A DNA stretch of 64,000 bases from CAVWXT01 sp963759115 (GTDB lineage Bacteria; Planctomycetota; Planctomycetia; Pirellulales; Thermoguttaceae): positions 1,391,482 through 1,455,481 of the forward strand of contig CAVWXT010000001.1 of the NCBI GenBank assembly GCA_963759115.1, read 5' to 3'. Positions 1 to 8,818 of the stretch are shown in pieces. Under the pieces are notes generated by a model, which worked only from the letters and a program-made list of their open reading frames with translations, was not told where the DNA came from and did no database searches. The position numbers were made by a program, and so were the translations under genes. How positions within the stretch are numbered: position 1 is the stretch's first letter; every line of letters starts with the position of its first letter.

Positions 1-58
1 ATGTCACGCAATTCCACAGTCTGCACGGCTCTCGCAGCGCCTTTCGTATCTTGCCCCT

Positions 59-439
59 CTACTTCACCACTGCCGACGGAATGTTGGGGCTCTTGGGGTT
101 CACCTCGATCGTCTGGCGAGACGGTGAGATCACGAGGTCCATGTCCTCCATCGGGACGGCGCCGAGGAGCACCGAGTCGCCCAGCACCAGCGCGCCGGTA
201 AAGCAGGTCCGTTTTTGGAATCGGATTTGGAATGGCCCGACATAGGGCACCACGTGCGAACGCTCGTCGGCCGTGGTCACCTCGCGTCGCTCGATCTCCG
301 TTAGATGCAACTGGACGGCGACGTGCTCGGGGATGCAGATCGTCATTGCACCGGTGTCCACCAGCGCCGAAACCTCCAAAGGGCTGAGTTGCGGTTCTCT
401 TGGGTTGGAAAGCTCAACTGCCGCAGTGATAAGGCCCAT
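59..439 (-). CDS. Clan AA (retropepsin-like) aspartic protease
   Basis: Small single-domain aspartic protease-like protein of about 126 residues. The catalytic motif DTGA is at residues 28-31 in a hydrophobic setting (ALVDTGAMTICIP), and a later LLGAVPMEDMDL stretch resembles the second conserved hydrophobic/glycine strand of the family, whose members act as dimers. The ATG at 439 is chosen because GGAGGG lies directly upstream on the minus strand; an in-frame extension to 529 has no such signal. No signal peptide is visible, so it is probably cytoplasmic. Substrate unknown. It lies 194 bp downstream of the acyl-CoA dehydrogenase gene on the same strand. Confidence 0.75.
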   Translation of the reverse strand: MGLITAAVELSNPREPQLSPLEVSALVDTGAMTICIPEHVAVQLHLTEIERREVTTADERSHVVPYVGPFQIRFQKRTCFTGALVLGDSVLLGAVPMEDMDLVISPSRQTIEVNPKSPNIPSAVVK

Positions 440-633
440 AAACCCTCCAGTCGCCTGTGCGGGGATTGCGCGAGCTAACCTCGCTCGACAAAAGACGGCC
501 GCGCAGATCATTGTATCGACCCGCGGCATAGCCGGTCAATGCCCCCCGAACGAAGCGCAGCGTGAGAGAACAAGAACGCTGGATGTCCGCCGGTATAATG
601 GACAGACGACGCGGCAGAGGTGAGCGCCAGACC

Positions 634-2463
634 CTAGTCCGCGGCCGGCACCGGCCCGGCCAACGTCGCGTACTCTTCCATCGCCGCCATGTCGGCCGCT
701 TGAATCTGCTCGCAGTTCATCCGCAACACGGACAACTCGCGATCGATGAACCGTCGCGCCACGCGCTTCTTGCGCTCGTCCTTGGCGCCCTTGCGCCAGC
801 AACAAATGGCCGATGATGATCGCAATCGCCGAGTCGACCAGCCGCCGGCCCGCAAGATCCAGGTACGACGAGCCTTTCGACTTGACGAACTGCACGGCCT
901 CGACCACGCGCCGCGGGCCTCGATGAGCTTCTGCTTCAGACCGTCCAGCAACGGATCGCCGTAGGTCTTCGCTTCGTGGTCCACGGCCCAGGTGTCCAGC
1001 GAGCCGGAGGTCACGCCGCGGACCGCCGCCACCACCTGCAACTGACTGGTGCCTTCGTAGATGGTGGTGATGCGGGCGTCGCGGGCGTAGCGCTCGGCCG
1101 CGTAGTCTTTCATATAGCCCGAACCGCCCAACACCTGGATTGCGTCGTAGGCCACGCGGTTGGCCATCTCGGAGCAGTAATATTTGCTCATCGGGGTGAG
1201 CATGCCGTTCATGCGTTTGAGCGATCGGGAGAGCTGCTTGCGGCGCTTCTCTTCGTCCTTTTCCGGCGGAGGGAAAAAGGGGACAGTCCCCATTTGTGCG
1301 CAGCACCCTTCGGGCCGTGCCGGCAAATGGGGACTGTCCCCTTTTTCCCGGCCCATTTCCATCACACGGAGATTGTTGTTCTCGTGATCGCAGACGCGGG
1401 CCGTCTCGTAGGCCAAGGCCCGAGCGGCCTCAACGTCGATCTTCATGTCGGTGACCAGTTCGGCCACGGCGGGCAGGCGTTCGATCGGCCCGCCGAACTG
1501 CTGTCGCGTGTGGGCGTAGGTGCGGGCGAGCCGATAGGCCGCTTCGGCCACGCCCAGCGACTGCGCGGCGATGCCCACCCGCGCCCCGTTCATCAGCGCC
1601 ATCACATAAGTGATCAGTCCCCGCTGCCGCTCGCCGATCAGCCGGCAGGGCGTGTTGTCGAAGACCAGCTCGCAGGTCGGCGAGCCGTGGATGCCCAGCT
1701 TGTTCTCCAGGTGGCGGACCTTCACGCGATCCGACCGCTCGGCGATGAACAGGCTCAGGCCGCGGCCGTCGCTGATTTCGGGCTCGCTGCGGGCCAGCAC
1801 CAGCAGGATCTCGCCGCAGCCGTTGGTGATGAACCGCTTCACGCCGTTGAGGTACCAGTTGCCCTGCTCGTCCTGGAAGGCCCGCAGCCGCACCGCCTGG
1901 AGGTCGCTGCCGGCGTCGGGCTCGGTCAGCACCATGGCCCCGGTCACCTCGCCGCGGGCGAACTTCGGCAGCACCTCGTCCTTGATTTCGTCGTTGGCGA
2001 AGGCGTAAACCGTCTCGGCAATGCCCTGAAGACCGAACAGATTCGTGAACGAGCAGTCGGCCCGGCTGATGATTTCGTTGGCAACGGTGTAGATCAGGCA
2101 GGGACAGTTCAGCCCGCCGTACTTCCGCGGCAAGGTGAAGCCCATCATGTCGGCCTGGGTGAGCCGATCGAGATTGGACTGCACCAGCGGGTGCAGCGTC
2201 ACCGTGCCGTCTTCGTTGAGCGTGTTCCCCTCGCGGTCCACTTGCTCGGCGTTGGGGGCGATCATGTCGCCGGACACTTCGCCGATGATTTCCAGCACGC
2301 GGCGGTAATTGTCCACGGCGTCGGCGGCGTCTTGCGGGGCGTAGCCCGACCCGTCGTCCGCGGCGTGGACAAAATCGTCCTCCTGGAGCCGAGCGAGTTC
2401 GGCCAAGTCGATGTGCTGGAAGAGGAACTGAATATCTTCGTTGTCGAGAAAGTAATTCGCCAT
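634..2463 (-). CDS. Acyl-CoA dehydrogenase with an in-frame palindromic insert and two frameshifts
   Basis: FAD-dependent acyl-CoA dehydrogenase: removes the alpha-beta hydrogens of acyl-CoA and passes electrons to the ETF encoded just upstream. Family signatures are GAMVLTEPDAGSD, the RFITNG segment, and the C-terminal IQVLGGSGYMKDY and YEGTSQLQ. The start at 2463 (MANYFLDNEDIQF) follows the palindrome at 2487-2576. Two features are odd. First, about 30 residues coded by the inverted repeat 1271-1349 are inserted in a loop of the C-terminal helical domain without breaking the frame. Second, the stretch about 805-925 is read in another frame (VVEAVQFVKSKGSSYLDL), so two compensating indels flank it. 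The original frame resumes to the stop at 634. Probably a functional gene with assembly errors. Confidence 0.9.
   Translation of the reverse strand: MANYFLDNEDIQFLFQHIDLAELARLQEDDFVHAADDGSGYAPQDAADAVDNYRRVLEIIGEVSGDMIAPNAEQVDREGNTLNEDGTVTLHPLVQSNLDRLTQADMMGFTLPRKYGGLNCPCLIYTVANEIISRADCSFTNLFGLQGIAETVYAFANDEIKDEVLPKFARGEVTGAMVLTEPDAGSDLQAVRLRAFQDEQGNWYLNGVKRFITNGCGEILLVLARSEPEISDGRGLSLFIAERSDRVKVRHLENKLGIHGSPTCELVFDNTPCRLIGERQRGLITYVMALMNGARVGIAAQSLGVAEAAYRLARTYAHTRQQFGGPIERLPAVAELVTDMKIDVEAARALAYETARVCDHENNNLRVMEMGREKGDSPHLPARPEGCCAQMGTVPFFPPPEKDEEKRRKQLSRSLKRMNGMLTPMSKYYCSEMANRVAYDAIQVLGGSGYMKDYAAERYARDARITTIYEGTSQLQVVAAVRGVTSGSLDTWAVDHEAKTYGDPLLDGLKQKLIEARGAWSRPCSSSSRKARRTWILRAGGWSTRRLRSSSAICCWRKGAKDERKKRVARRFIDRELSVLRMNCEQIQAADMAAMEEYATLAGPVPAAD
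1271..1349. repeat. GGGGACAGTCCCC-family palindrome inside acd
   Basis: Perfect 26-bp inverted repeat (1271-1296 against 1324-1349) around a 27-nt loop. Arms begin GGGAAAAAGGGGACAG. It lies within the acyl-CoA dehydrogenase gene and is translated as an extra loop containing GDSPHL and MGTVPFF. Related copies lie at 11087, 17934, 23894 and 47149. Confidence 0.95.
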
Positions 2464-2486
2464 GTGGACACTCCGGGAGCACAAAC

Positions 2487-2576
2487 GGTAGGGTGGGTCA
2501 AGCGAAGCGATGACCCACCACAATAATCCCGCCGTTATCCAATGGTGGGTCATCGCTTCGCTTGACCCACCCTACC
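2487..2576. repeat. 34-bp perfect inverted repeat
   Basis: Arms 2487-2520 and 2543-2576 are exact reverse complements, starting GGTAGGGTGGGTCAAGCG, with a 22-nt loop. It fills the spacer between etfA and the downstream acyl-CoA dehydrogenase. It is a dispersed REP-like hairpin that could also attenuate or stabilise the operon mRNA. Confidence 0.9.
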
Positions 2577-2595
2577 GCTACGCACTAACCACTAC

Positions 2596-3624
2596 TCACG
2601 CCTTTTCCTTGATCGCCTTAATCATCATCGGGATCACTTGTTTGTAATCGCCGACGATGCCGTAGTGGGCCACGCCGAAGATTGGGGCGTCGCGGTCGGT
2701 GTTGATGGCAATGATCTTCGCCGATTCTTCCATGCCGGCGCGGTGCTGGACCGCGCCGCTGATGCCCACCGCAATGTACAACGCGGGCCGCACCGTGGTG
2801 CCGGTCTGGCCCACTTGATGCTCCTTGCCGACATAACCGCTATCGACGGCGGCGCGGCTGGCGCCGACGGCCCCGCCGATGGCCCCGGCCAAATCGTAGA
2901 TCAGCTTGAAGTTCTCCCTGCTGCCGATCGCGCCGCCGCCGGCCACGATCACGCGGGCCCCTTTCAGGTTCACCTTGCGCGGTTCGCTGTGGCGCTGGAT
3001 GAGCTTCAGGGCCATCGAGGCGTCGTCGATCTCGGACTTCTCCTCGACCACGCGGCCGGTGCGGCCGTTTTCGGGGGGCTTCAGCGGCATCACGCCCTCG
3101 CGCACCGTGGCCATCTGCGGCCACTGGTCGTAGTTGACGATCGTGGCGATGATGTTGCCGCCGAAGGCCGGCCGAATCTGCAACAGCAGATTCTTGTGCT
3201 CGACCTTGGCCTTCGGATCGGTGACGTCGCTGATGTCCAGGTCGGTGCAGTCGGCCGTCAGCCCGGAGCGCAGCGTCGAGGCCACGCGCGGGGCCAGGTC
3301 GCGGCCGATCGGCGTGGCGCCGACGATGACGATCTGCGGGCGGTGCTTCTCGATCAGCGAGGAAAAGACCTTGGCATAGGGCAGAGTTTGATAGTGGGCA
3401 AGCCGCGGATGGTCGGCCAGATAGACGCTGTCGATGCCCTGGGCAATCAGCCGCTTGGCCAGCGGTCCCACGCCCGCCCCCGGCAGCACGGCGCCGGTCT
3501 TGACGCCCAGCCGGTCGGCCAGTTCCCGCGCCTTGCCGCAGAGCTCCAAAGCCACGTCGTGCAAGACGCCGTCTTCCTGTTCGGCGAACACCCAGACTTC
3601 GCCTTGGCGGTTCGGTTCGGTCAT
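2596..3624 (-). CDS. etfA: Electron transfer flavoprotein subunit alpha
   Basis: 342 residues. Alpha subunit of the heterodimeric ETF, binding FAD and taking electrons from acyl-CoA dehydrogenases. The C-terminal FAD-binding domain is clear: GASRAAVDSGYV, then HQVGQTGTTVRP and YIAVGISGAVQH. The N-terminal half has the expected alpha/beta fold segments (VWVFAEQEDGVL, VGATPIGRDLAPRVA). It follows etfB on the minus strand, with a heptamer-repeat spacer between, and precedes the acyl-CoA dehydrogenase, so the three genes form one electron-transfer operon. Confidence 0.95.
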   Translation of the reverse strand: MTEPNRQGEVWVFAEQEDGVLHDVALELCGKARELADRLGVKTGAVLPGAGVGPLAKRLIAQGIDSVYLADHPRLAHYQTLPYAKVFSSLIEKHRPQIVIVGATPIGRDLAPRVASTLRSGLTADCTDLDISDVTDPKAKVEHKNLLLQIRPAFGGNIIATIVNYDQWPQMATVREGVMPLKPPENGRTGRVVEEKSEIDDASMALKLIQRHSEPRKVNLKGARVIVAGGGAIGSRENFKLIYDLAGAIGGAVGASRAAVDSGYVGKEHQVGQTGTTVRPALYIAVGISGAVQHRAGMEESAKIIAINTDRDAPIFGVAHYGIVGDYKQVIPMMIKAIKEKA

Positions 3625-3630
3625 AGTTAT

Positions 3631-3735
3631 CAGGGTTCAGGGTTCAGGGTTCAGGAAAGCGGCACTCAGGGTTCGTTGCTCGATTGCGCGTGGATTTCGG
3701 GTGCTGAACCCTGAACCCCGAACCCTGACCACTCT
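3631..3735. repeat. Inverted heptamer array, unit GGGTTCA
   Basis: Tandem 7-bp units (GGGTTCA) near 3636-3660 are mirrored by reverse-complement units (TGAACCC) near 3701-3731. The array fills nearly the whole etfB-etfA spacer and can fold into a long imperfect hairpin. One of at least nine period-7 arrays in the window. Confidence 0.85.
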
Positions 3736-3736
3736 C

Positions 3737-4651
3737 TCATCCCCACGTTCGGTCAACAATCAACTCGTGAATCAACTGCCGGACGCCGGTCTCGGTGGGC
3801 GGGATGTCGGTGTAGCCCTCCTTGGTCAACACGATCGCCTGCACGCGATGGACCTTGGTTGGCGAGCCGGCCAGGCCGCAGCGCATCAGGTCGGCATGAA
3901 TGGCGTCGAGGTCCCATTGCTCGATCAGCAGGCCGGACGCCTTGAGCGACTCGGCGCGGCGCTGCGTCTCGGCGGCAAGCTGGTCTTCGGCGGCGTCGGG
4001 CATCGCGGCCTTCACTTCGGCGGCGATCTCGGCGGGCACCTTCGCCCGCTTCGCTCGCATCACCTTCTTGGCCGCCGCCGGACGCGGCTCGTTGGCCGAT
4101 TCCAGGACGGTGACCAGCACGGGCAACTTCGCCTCGACAATCTCCCAACCGTGTCCGATGTTCCGTCGAATTCGCGCCACCCGGTCGTGTACGCTCACCA
4201 ACTTCTCCAAGTAGGTGACCTGCGGGATGCCCAGCTTCTCGGCGCATTGGGGGCCCACTTGGGCGGTATCGCCGTCGATGGCCTGCCGGCCGCAAAACAC
4301 GAAATCGAACCGCCCGATGGTGCGAATGGCCTGGCTGAGGATGTAGCTGGTGGCCAGGGTGTCGCTGGCGGCGGCCCGGCGGTCGGTCAGGAGGATCACC
4401 CGGTCGGCGCCCCGGAAGAGGCTGTCGCGGAGCACGTCGGCCGCTTTGGGCGGGCCCATCGAGATGACTGTGACCGTGCCGCCGTACTCGTCGCGGACCT
4501 GCAACGCGGTCTCCAGGGCATGGAAATCTTCCGGGTTGAAGATCGTGGGCAAGGCCCCCCGGTTGACGGTCCCGTCTTCCTTCATGGCCTCGGCCGTGAT
4601 GTTGGCCGTGTTGGGAACCTGCTTCACGCAAACGATGCTATCGTAGGCCAC
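3737..4651 (-). CDS. etfB: Electron transfer flavoprotein subunit beta
   Basis: 304 residues, beta subunit of ETF. It opens with IVCVKQVPNTANI, followed by NPEDFHALETALQVRDEYGG, the TVISMGPP segment, DTLATSYIL, and the CGRQAIDGDTAQVGP nucleotide-binding motif. It is longer than the usual 250-260 residues because of a C-terminal helical extension (EDQLAAETQRRAESL and onward), as seen in some anaerobic or butyryl-type ETF beta subunits. First gene of the etfB-etfA-acd operon. The upstream region to 4809 is shared with the divergent gene at 4810. Confidence 0.95.
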   Translation of the reverse strand: MAYDSIVCVKQVPNTANITAEAMKEDGTVNRGALPTIFNPEDFHALETALQVRDEYGGTVTVISMGPPKAADVLRDSLFRGADRVILLTDRRAAASDTLATSYILSQAIRTIGRFDFVFCGRQAIDGDTAQVGPQCAEKLGIPQVTYLEKLVSVHDRVARIRRNIGHGWEIVEAKLPVLVTVLESANEPRPAAAKKVMRAKRAKVPAEIAAEVKAAMPDAAEDQLAAETQRRAESLKASGLLIEQWDLDAIHADLMRCGLAGSPTKVHRVQAIVLTKEGYTDIPPTETGVRQLIHELIVDRTWG

Positions 4652-4809
4652 TGTTAGTAGCTCCGGGAGCTATCAGGTGGGTAAAACCCCGAACCATATC
4701 ACGCCGGCCGACCTTGGTCAACCCCCGTTTTTGGGGAAGTTGGGCAAAATGACATAGCATCGTTTTTCGCTTTTGTTTATGATCCGCACGCTCGTCAAGG
4801 AGGACGAAC

Positions 4810-6099
4810 ATGAACTCGCTGAAGAATCTGATGATCATCGCCGTGTTGGCGGCGGTGGGATATGGAGTGTACGCCTCGTTGGCCCGCAACAATGCCGACC
4901 CCGGTCAGCCGCCGGGCGTAGCCGAGGGATGGCCGACCGCGCCGAAGGTCGAGTTCCCCAGCACGAAGGCATCGCTGCCGCCGGGCGGACCCTTGGCATT
5001 GAGCGGGAGCACCCTTCGGCCGTCCGCAGCAGCAAGCTCCAGCGTAGGGGGAACCGCCCCGCCGTTCGTGCCCCCGGCGGCCGCCAGCTCCGTCGGCATG
5101 TCGCCGAGCAACGCGCCGGGCATAACGCCCGCCCTGCCGTATCCCTCGTCGAATCCGGCGTCTCCCTCCACGCCTTCATCGAACCCGATGGCAACCCTCG
5201 GGACGCCCGTCCCGCCTGATTCGGTCGCGGCCATCGCGGCGGCTCCGGCCGGGCCGCCGGGCATGTCGCCGCCGGCCGACGCGGTCCGCAACCTCCCCCC
5301 GCCGCCCGAGGGACTGACCGCAGGCGGCCCCGCTCCTAAGGCCGCAAGCCCCACTGAGAACCTTTTGCAGAGCAAGTTCATCGCCTTTATGGGCGACGTC
5401 CAGAAGGCGCTCGACGAACGCAAGTTTGCCGAGGCCCACCTCGCGCTGAGCAAACTGTATGGCAATCCCGACTTGCCCGCCGACCAGGCCCGACAAGTCA
5501 CCGACCTGCTCGACCGGCTTGCCGGCACCGTGGTGTACTCGCGGGAATATCATCTCGAGCCGCCTTACGTGACGCAACTAGGCGACACGTTCGACAAGAT
5601 CGCCCAGCGGTACTGCGTCCCCTGGGAGTTGCTGGCGCGGATCAACGGCATGATGCCCCCCTCGCCCACGGAAGCCGTCAAGGACCAGCCGCTTCCGGTC
5701 GGCAGGGAACTCAAGGTGGTCCGCGGTCCCTTCAACGCCGTCGTCCGTCTCGGCAAGCACGAGCTGACGCTGATGCTCCAAGACCGCTACGCCGGACGAT
5801 TCCCCATCGGCGTCGGCCGCGATCAGCCCAAGCTGGAAGGCAGCTACACGGTGCGAGAAAAGGTGCTGAGCCCCACCTACTATGGGCCGGACGGCGTGAA
5901 CATCAGCCCCAACGATCCGAAGAACCCGTTGGGCCGCGCCTGGATCGGACTCACCGACCGCATCGGCATTCACGGCCTCAGCGATCCGCAGTGCGTCGGC
6001 CGCGACGACAACCGCGGCACGATCGGCGTCAATGACCGCGATCTGCAAGACCTCTACGGGATTCTTACCGTGGGATCGCGGGTGACGGTGGTGAGATAA
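4810..6099 (+). CDS. L,D-transpeptidase-like envelope protein lacking the canonical catalytic cysteine
   Basis: 429 residues. Residues 1-25 form a membrane anchor or uncleaved signal. A Pro/Ala/Ser-rich linker follows to about 185, then a short helical segment, a LysM-like module (YVTQLGDTFDKIAQRY..LARING), and a C-terminal YkuD domain of the kind that makes 3-3 peptidoglycan cross-links or attaches proteins to the wall. The YkuD fold is readable (LMLQDRYAGRFPIGVG, IGIHGLSDP, DRDLQDLYGIL). However, the catalytic Ser-x-Gly-Cys position reads RGTIGVND, placing Thr404 where Cys is expected. Another Cys (395) lies only seven residues after His388. It may be inactive or non-canonical. The RBS AAGGAGG precedes the ATG. 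Confidence 0.8.
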   Translation: MNSLKNLMIIAVLAAVGYGVYASLARNNADPGQPPGVAEGWPTAPKVEFPSTKASLPPGGPLALSGSTLRPSAAASSSVGGTAPPFVPPAAASSVGMSPSNAPGITPALPYPSSNPASPSTPSSNPMATLGTPVPPDSVAAIAAAPAGPPGMSPPADAVRNLPPPPEGLTAGGPAPKAASPTENLLQSKFIAFMGDVQKALDERKFAEAHLALSKLYGNPDLPADQARQVTDLLDRLAGTVVYSREYHLEPPYVTQLGDTFDKIAQRYCVPWELLARINGMMPPSPTEAVKDQPLPVGRELKVVRGPFNAVVRLGKHELTLMLQDRYAGRFPIGVGRDQPKLEGSYTVREKVLSPTYYGPDGVNISPNDPKNPLGRAWIGLTDRIGIHGLSDPQCVGRDDNRGTIGVNDRDLQDLYGILTVGSRVTVVR

Positions 6100-6136
6100 G
6101 AAGGGGGAAGGGGGAAGGCGGAAGGGGGAAGGGGGA
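6098..6136. repeat. Heptamer array, unit GGGGGAA
   Basis: Five tandem 7-bp units (GGGGGAA, one variant GGCGGAA) between the transpeptidase stop and the four-helix-bundle start. The complementary array at 7313-7346 is in the opposite orientation, so the two bracket the genes at 6147-7207. Confidence 0.9.
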
Positions 6137-6146
6137 GGAACCTGGC

Positions 6147-6500
6147 ATGAAGAATGACGGGTTTCGGGAACGGACGAAGGCCTTTGCGCTGCGAATCGTC
6201 AAGATGTATTGCAGCCTGCCCAAGACCACGCAAGCCCAGGTTTTGGGAAAGCAGGCCCTGCGATCAGGAACGAGCGTCGCGGCCAACTATCGCGAAGCCT
6301 CCCGCGGACGGTCCGATGCCGAACTTGTGTCCAAATTGGGGATCGTGGAACAGGAATTGGACGAGACGCTTCTTTGGCTCGAACTACTGGTTGAATCCGG
6401 CATCGTGACGCAAGCCAAAATGGCCTTCCTGCACAAAGAAGCCGACGAACTCCTGCGGATGACAGTTGCCGCCATCAAGAAAGCAAAGTCGCGGCTGTAG
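6147..6500 (+). CDS. Four helix bundle protein (23S rRNA intervening-sequence family)
   Basis: 117 residues, all helical. It matches the family first met in 23S rRNA intervening sequences and related to the Avd accessory protein of diversity-generating retroelements: FRERTKAFALRIVKMYCSLP, GKQALRSGTSVAANYREA, SKLGIVEQELDETLLWLELL. The molecular role of free-standing members is unsettled; a nucleic-acid-binding oligomer is the usual inference. Preceded by a GGGGGAA heptamer array. No reverse transcriptase lies beside it, so a DGR is not indicated. Confidence 0.9.
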   Translation: MKNDGFRERTKAFALRIVKMYCSLPKTTQAQVLGKQALRSGTSVAANYREASRGRSDAELVSKLGIVEQELDETLLWLELLVESGIVTQAKMAFLHKEADELLRMTVAAIKKAKSRL

Positions 6501-6574
6501 CGTGGGTGCTTCAGAGTTGTGGTGATTAGGCAGCATGGACAGCCTTGGCGCTGACGCGGGCATACCTGGAGAGG

Positions 6575-7207
6575 ATGATGCGATACCTCCTATTCCTGTT
6601 CGTTCTCAGTTTGGTCACGTCGGCCACGGGACCAGCGACTGAACAGAACTCGCCTCATGATACATCGACCGCAGCCGAGGAGCCTATTGCGGTGGAAATT
6701 AGGATATTCCCCGAGGACTTTGGGATGCCCAAATACAAGGGGCTTATGGACTGGATCGAAGCAGTCAAGAGGCCGCAGTTTGAGCTACTCAAAGCGTCGA
6801 AGCAGCACGGCATGTATTTCGCCGTCTTTCGTGAGCCTTCGGGTGACCTGGCCTTCTGCTATTACAGGTGTCCCCATGGTGCGCTGCAATCTGGCGGGAC
6901 TTACGTCTACAGGCTACTCGTCCAAGATTTCCAAGGAAAAGACTTGCGTGACAGGCAATCCGACAAAGACAAAATGTTGTCGCGGGAGTTCAATTGCGGC
7001 GGTTGCTCTGGAACAGTCGTGGACGGTGAGATGTACCCCTTGGTTAAGCCCGTTCCGGATCAGGTAAGGCTAACATTCACGGTCACTTCGTATCAGGAGG
7101 ATGTTTTCAGCTTCCCGCTTCCCACTCTGCTCCCAACAAGGATAGCAGTCACGAAGGAGGCTCATCGCGACACCCTGTTATTTGACGAGATCGTCGAGAT
7201 CAGGTAA
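6575..7207 (+). CDS. Secreted protein of unknown function
   Basis: About 210 residues from the ATG at 6575 (or 6578), preceded by GGAGAGG. A clear N-terminal signal sequence (MMRYLLFLFVLSLVTSATG) suggests export. The rest is a mixed alpha/beta domain with a Cys-Gly-Gly-Cys (NCGGCSG) and no family I recognise. GC content is lower than its neighbours, suggesting a variable gene. It ends 143 bp before the convergent Uma2 gene. Confidence 0.65.
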   Translation: MMRYLLFLFVLSLVTSATGPATEQNSPHDTSTAAEEPIAVEIRIFPEDFGMPKYKGLMDWIEAVKRPQFELLKASKQHGMYFAVFREPSGDLAFCYYRCPHGALQSGGTYVYRLLVQDFQGKDLRDRQSDKDKMLSREFNCGGCSGTVVDGEMYPLVKPVPDQVRLTFTVTSYQEDVFSFPLPTLLPTRIAVTKEAHRDTLLFDEIVEIR

Positions 7208-7312
7208 CCGCTGGCACCCAACAGCGGCAAGGCCCCTTCTTTGACGGGGCAGCTTCGCTGACGACTTGTTCGCTCCATTAAACCGCCGTCACATTGAGTC
7301 GGTCCACCCGTT

Positions 7313-7346
7313 GGCTTTCCCCCCTCCCCCTTCCGCCTTCCCCCTT
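7313..7346. repeat. Heptamer array, unit TTCCCCC
   Basis: About five 7-bp units (TTCCCCC with TTCCGCC variants), the reverse complement of the unit at 6098-6136. It lies immediately 3' of the Uma2 gene. Confidence 0.85.
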
Positions 7347-7350
7347 TCTG

Positions 7351-8010
7351 CTACTCCGGTGCCGCGGGCTCGGTAAAGAACTCCGATAGCGACAAGTGAA
7401 AGCCCGGCAACACGTCGCCGCCGTCGAGCGTTTCGTCTTCGCGGACCACCGAGAACATTTCTGGGCCGACGTATACCCGCACCTCGCGCCGCGGGCTGTG
7501 GTAAACGTGCCAAACCAGTCGCACACCAGCCGCGAAATACTCCTGAAGCTTGCGGTCCATCTCCTGGCGGGTGTTGAACTTGCTGATCACCTCCACGGCC
7601 AGATCGGGGGTCAGGTCGGGGATCGGCTCGCGGGGCACCCGGCGGCCGGGCAGACGTCGCCAGGAAATGAATGAGACGTCGGGAATCCGCACCAGCCCCG
7701 GGGCAAGCCGCATCATGCCATCCGGCGCCAGGACAATGCCCAGGTTGTTCCGCATCACGAAATCCCAAAGAACGTGGAGCAAACGGACGGCCAAGTAGGA
7801 TTCGTAAGCGCCCACGGTTTTCTCCACCAAAGTGCCGTCCACTAGTTCGTACAACCGATCTTCGTGCTCATGAATTTCGATCACGTCTTGCTCAGTGGCC
7901 GTGCCGGGCGCCGGTTCCTGGCGGACGCGGTTGAGCGGAATCGCCCCGAACCGCTCGACGAGATCGACGGCGGTCCAGCCGCCGACGGCTGGTGCAACAA
8001 CCTGGCTCAT
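7351..8010 (-). CDS. Uma2 family restriction endonuclease-like protein
   Basis: 219 residues from the ATG at 8010 (MSQVVAPAVGGWTAVD). DUF820/Uma2 fold of the PD-(D/E)XK superfamily: YELVDGTLVEK, IPDVSFISWRR, and PDLAVEVISKFNTRQEMDRKLQEYFAAGVRLVWHV carry the family core, with the acidic residues of PD and E-x-S. The biological role of Uma2 proteins is unclear; they are highly multiplied in cyanobacteria and planctomycetes. The upstream segment 8098-8142 is another heptamer array. Confidence 0.9.
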   Translation of the reverse strand: MSQVVAPAVGGWTAVDLVERFGAIPLNRVRQEPAPGTATEQDVIEIHEHEDRLYELVDGTLVEKTVGAYESYLAVRLLHVLWDFVMRNNLGIVLAPDGMMRLAPGLVRIPDVSFISWRRLPGRRVPREPIPDLTPDLAVEVISKFNTRQEMDRKLQEYFAAGVRLVWHVYHSPRREVRVYVGPEMFSVVREDETLDGGDVLPGFHLSLSEFFTEPAAPE

Positions 8011-8097
8011 GGTTCCGTTCCCCAATCCGAGAAAGCCCAACTTCTCTGTATTATGTGTGGAGGAATCGCGTCTGGCAAGCGGTAACTCGGCGCGGCA

Positions 8098-8142
8098 GTC
8101 CTTCCCCTTTCGCCTTTCCGCCTCCCCCTTCCGCCTCTGTGC
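8098..8142. repeat. Heptamer array, unit CCTTTCC-like
   Basis: Degenerate 7-bp pyrimidine-rich units (CCTTCCC, CTTTCGC, CTTTCCG, CCTCCCC, CTTCCGC) in the divergent spacer between the Uma2 gene and pyrE. Confidence 0.75.
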
Positions 8143-8190
8143 CATTTTTGCTACGGTGGATGCTCCCTCTCACGTCCCAGGAGCACCGCC

Positions 8191-8750
8191 ATGTACGACA
8201 AGCAAGCGTTGATCGCGTTGGTCCGCCAAAAGGCCCTGAAGTTTGGGCAATTCACGCTGGCCTCGGGCAAGAAGGCCACGTACTATCTCGACGGGAAACA
8301 AGTCACGCTCGATCCGGCCGGAGCACGGCTGGTGGCCGAAGGGCTCTTGGACATGCTGGTGGCCGATGGGATGCCGGCGGCCATCGGCGGGATGTCGATC
8401 GGGGCCGACCCGATCACGGCTGCCGTGGTGACGATGTCGGCCGTCCGCGGCACGCCGGTGGTCGGCTTCATGGTCCGCAAGGAGTCGAAGGGACACGGCA
8501 CCAACCAGTTCATCGAAGGCCCGGTCCAGCCCGGCCAGACCGCCGTGATCGTCGAAGACGTGGTCACCACCGGCGGCTCGTCGTTGCAGGCCATCGAGCG
8601 GGCCGAGGGCTTTGGGCTGAAGATCGCCGGCGTGCTGGCCATCATCGACCGCATGGAGGGGGCGCCCAGGCATTCACCCAACGCGGCTACAAGTTCGCCA
8701 GCCTACTCTCGATCCGCGATTTCGGCATCGAACCGCCGCCGCCAACCTGA
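8191..8750 (+). CDS. pyrE: Orotate phosphoribosyltransferase (frameshifted near 8662)
   Basis: Transfers PRPP ribose-phosphate to orotate to make OMP in pyrimidine synthesis. The N-terminal 155 residues are in one frame (LKFGQFTLASGKKATYYLDGK), including the PRPP loop VIVEDVVTTGGS and AIIDRMEGG. The last 30 residues (AFTQRGYKFASLLSIRDFGI) are in the next frame. The break is in GGAGGGGGCGCCC, where one missing G would restore a normal C-terminus. That points to an assembly error rather than a dead gene. Strand and spacing leave it monocistronic, convergent with hisH. Confidence 0.9.
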
Positions 8751-8818
8751 AACCGGCCGGCTGCGGATTGACGAGAACCGATCGACGGCCGAACCTACAT
8801 CGGCAGTTCCGCGAAGAA

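Noticed and set aside
976..2526. 516-codon open frame on the plus strand
   Set aside because: It lies antisense to the well-supported acyl-CoA dehydrogenase and its protein shows only the reversed codon bias of a GC-rich gene.
6147..6500. Diversity-generating retroelement accessory gene (Avd)
   Set aside because: The protein is of the related four-helix family, but no reverse transcriptase or template repeat lies nearby.
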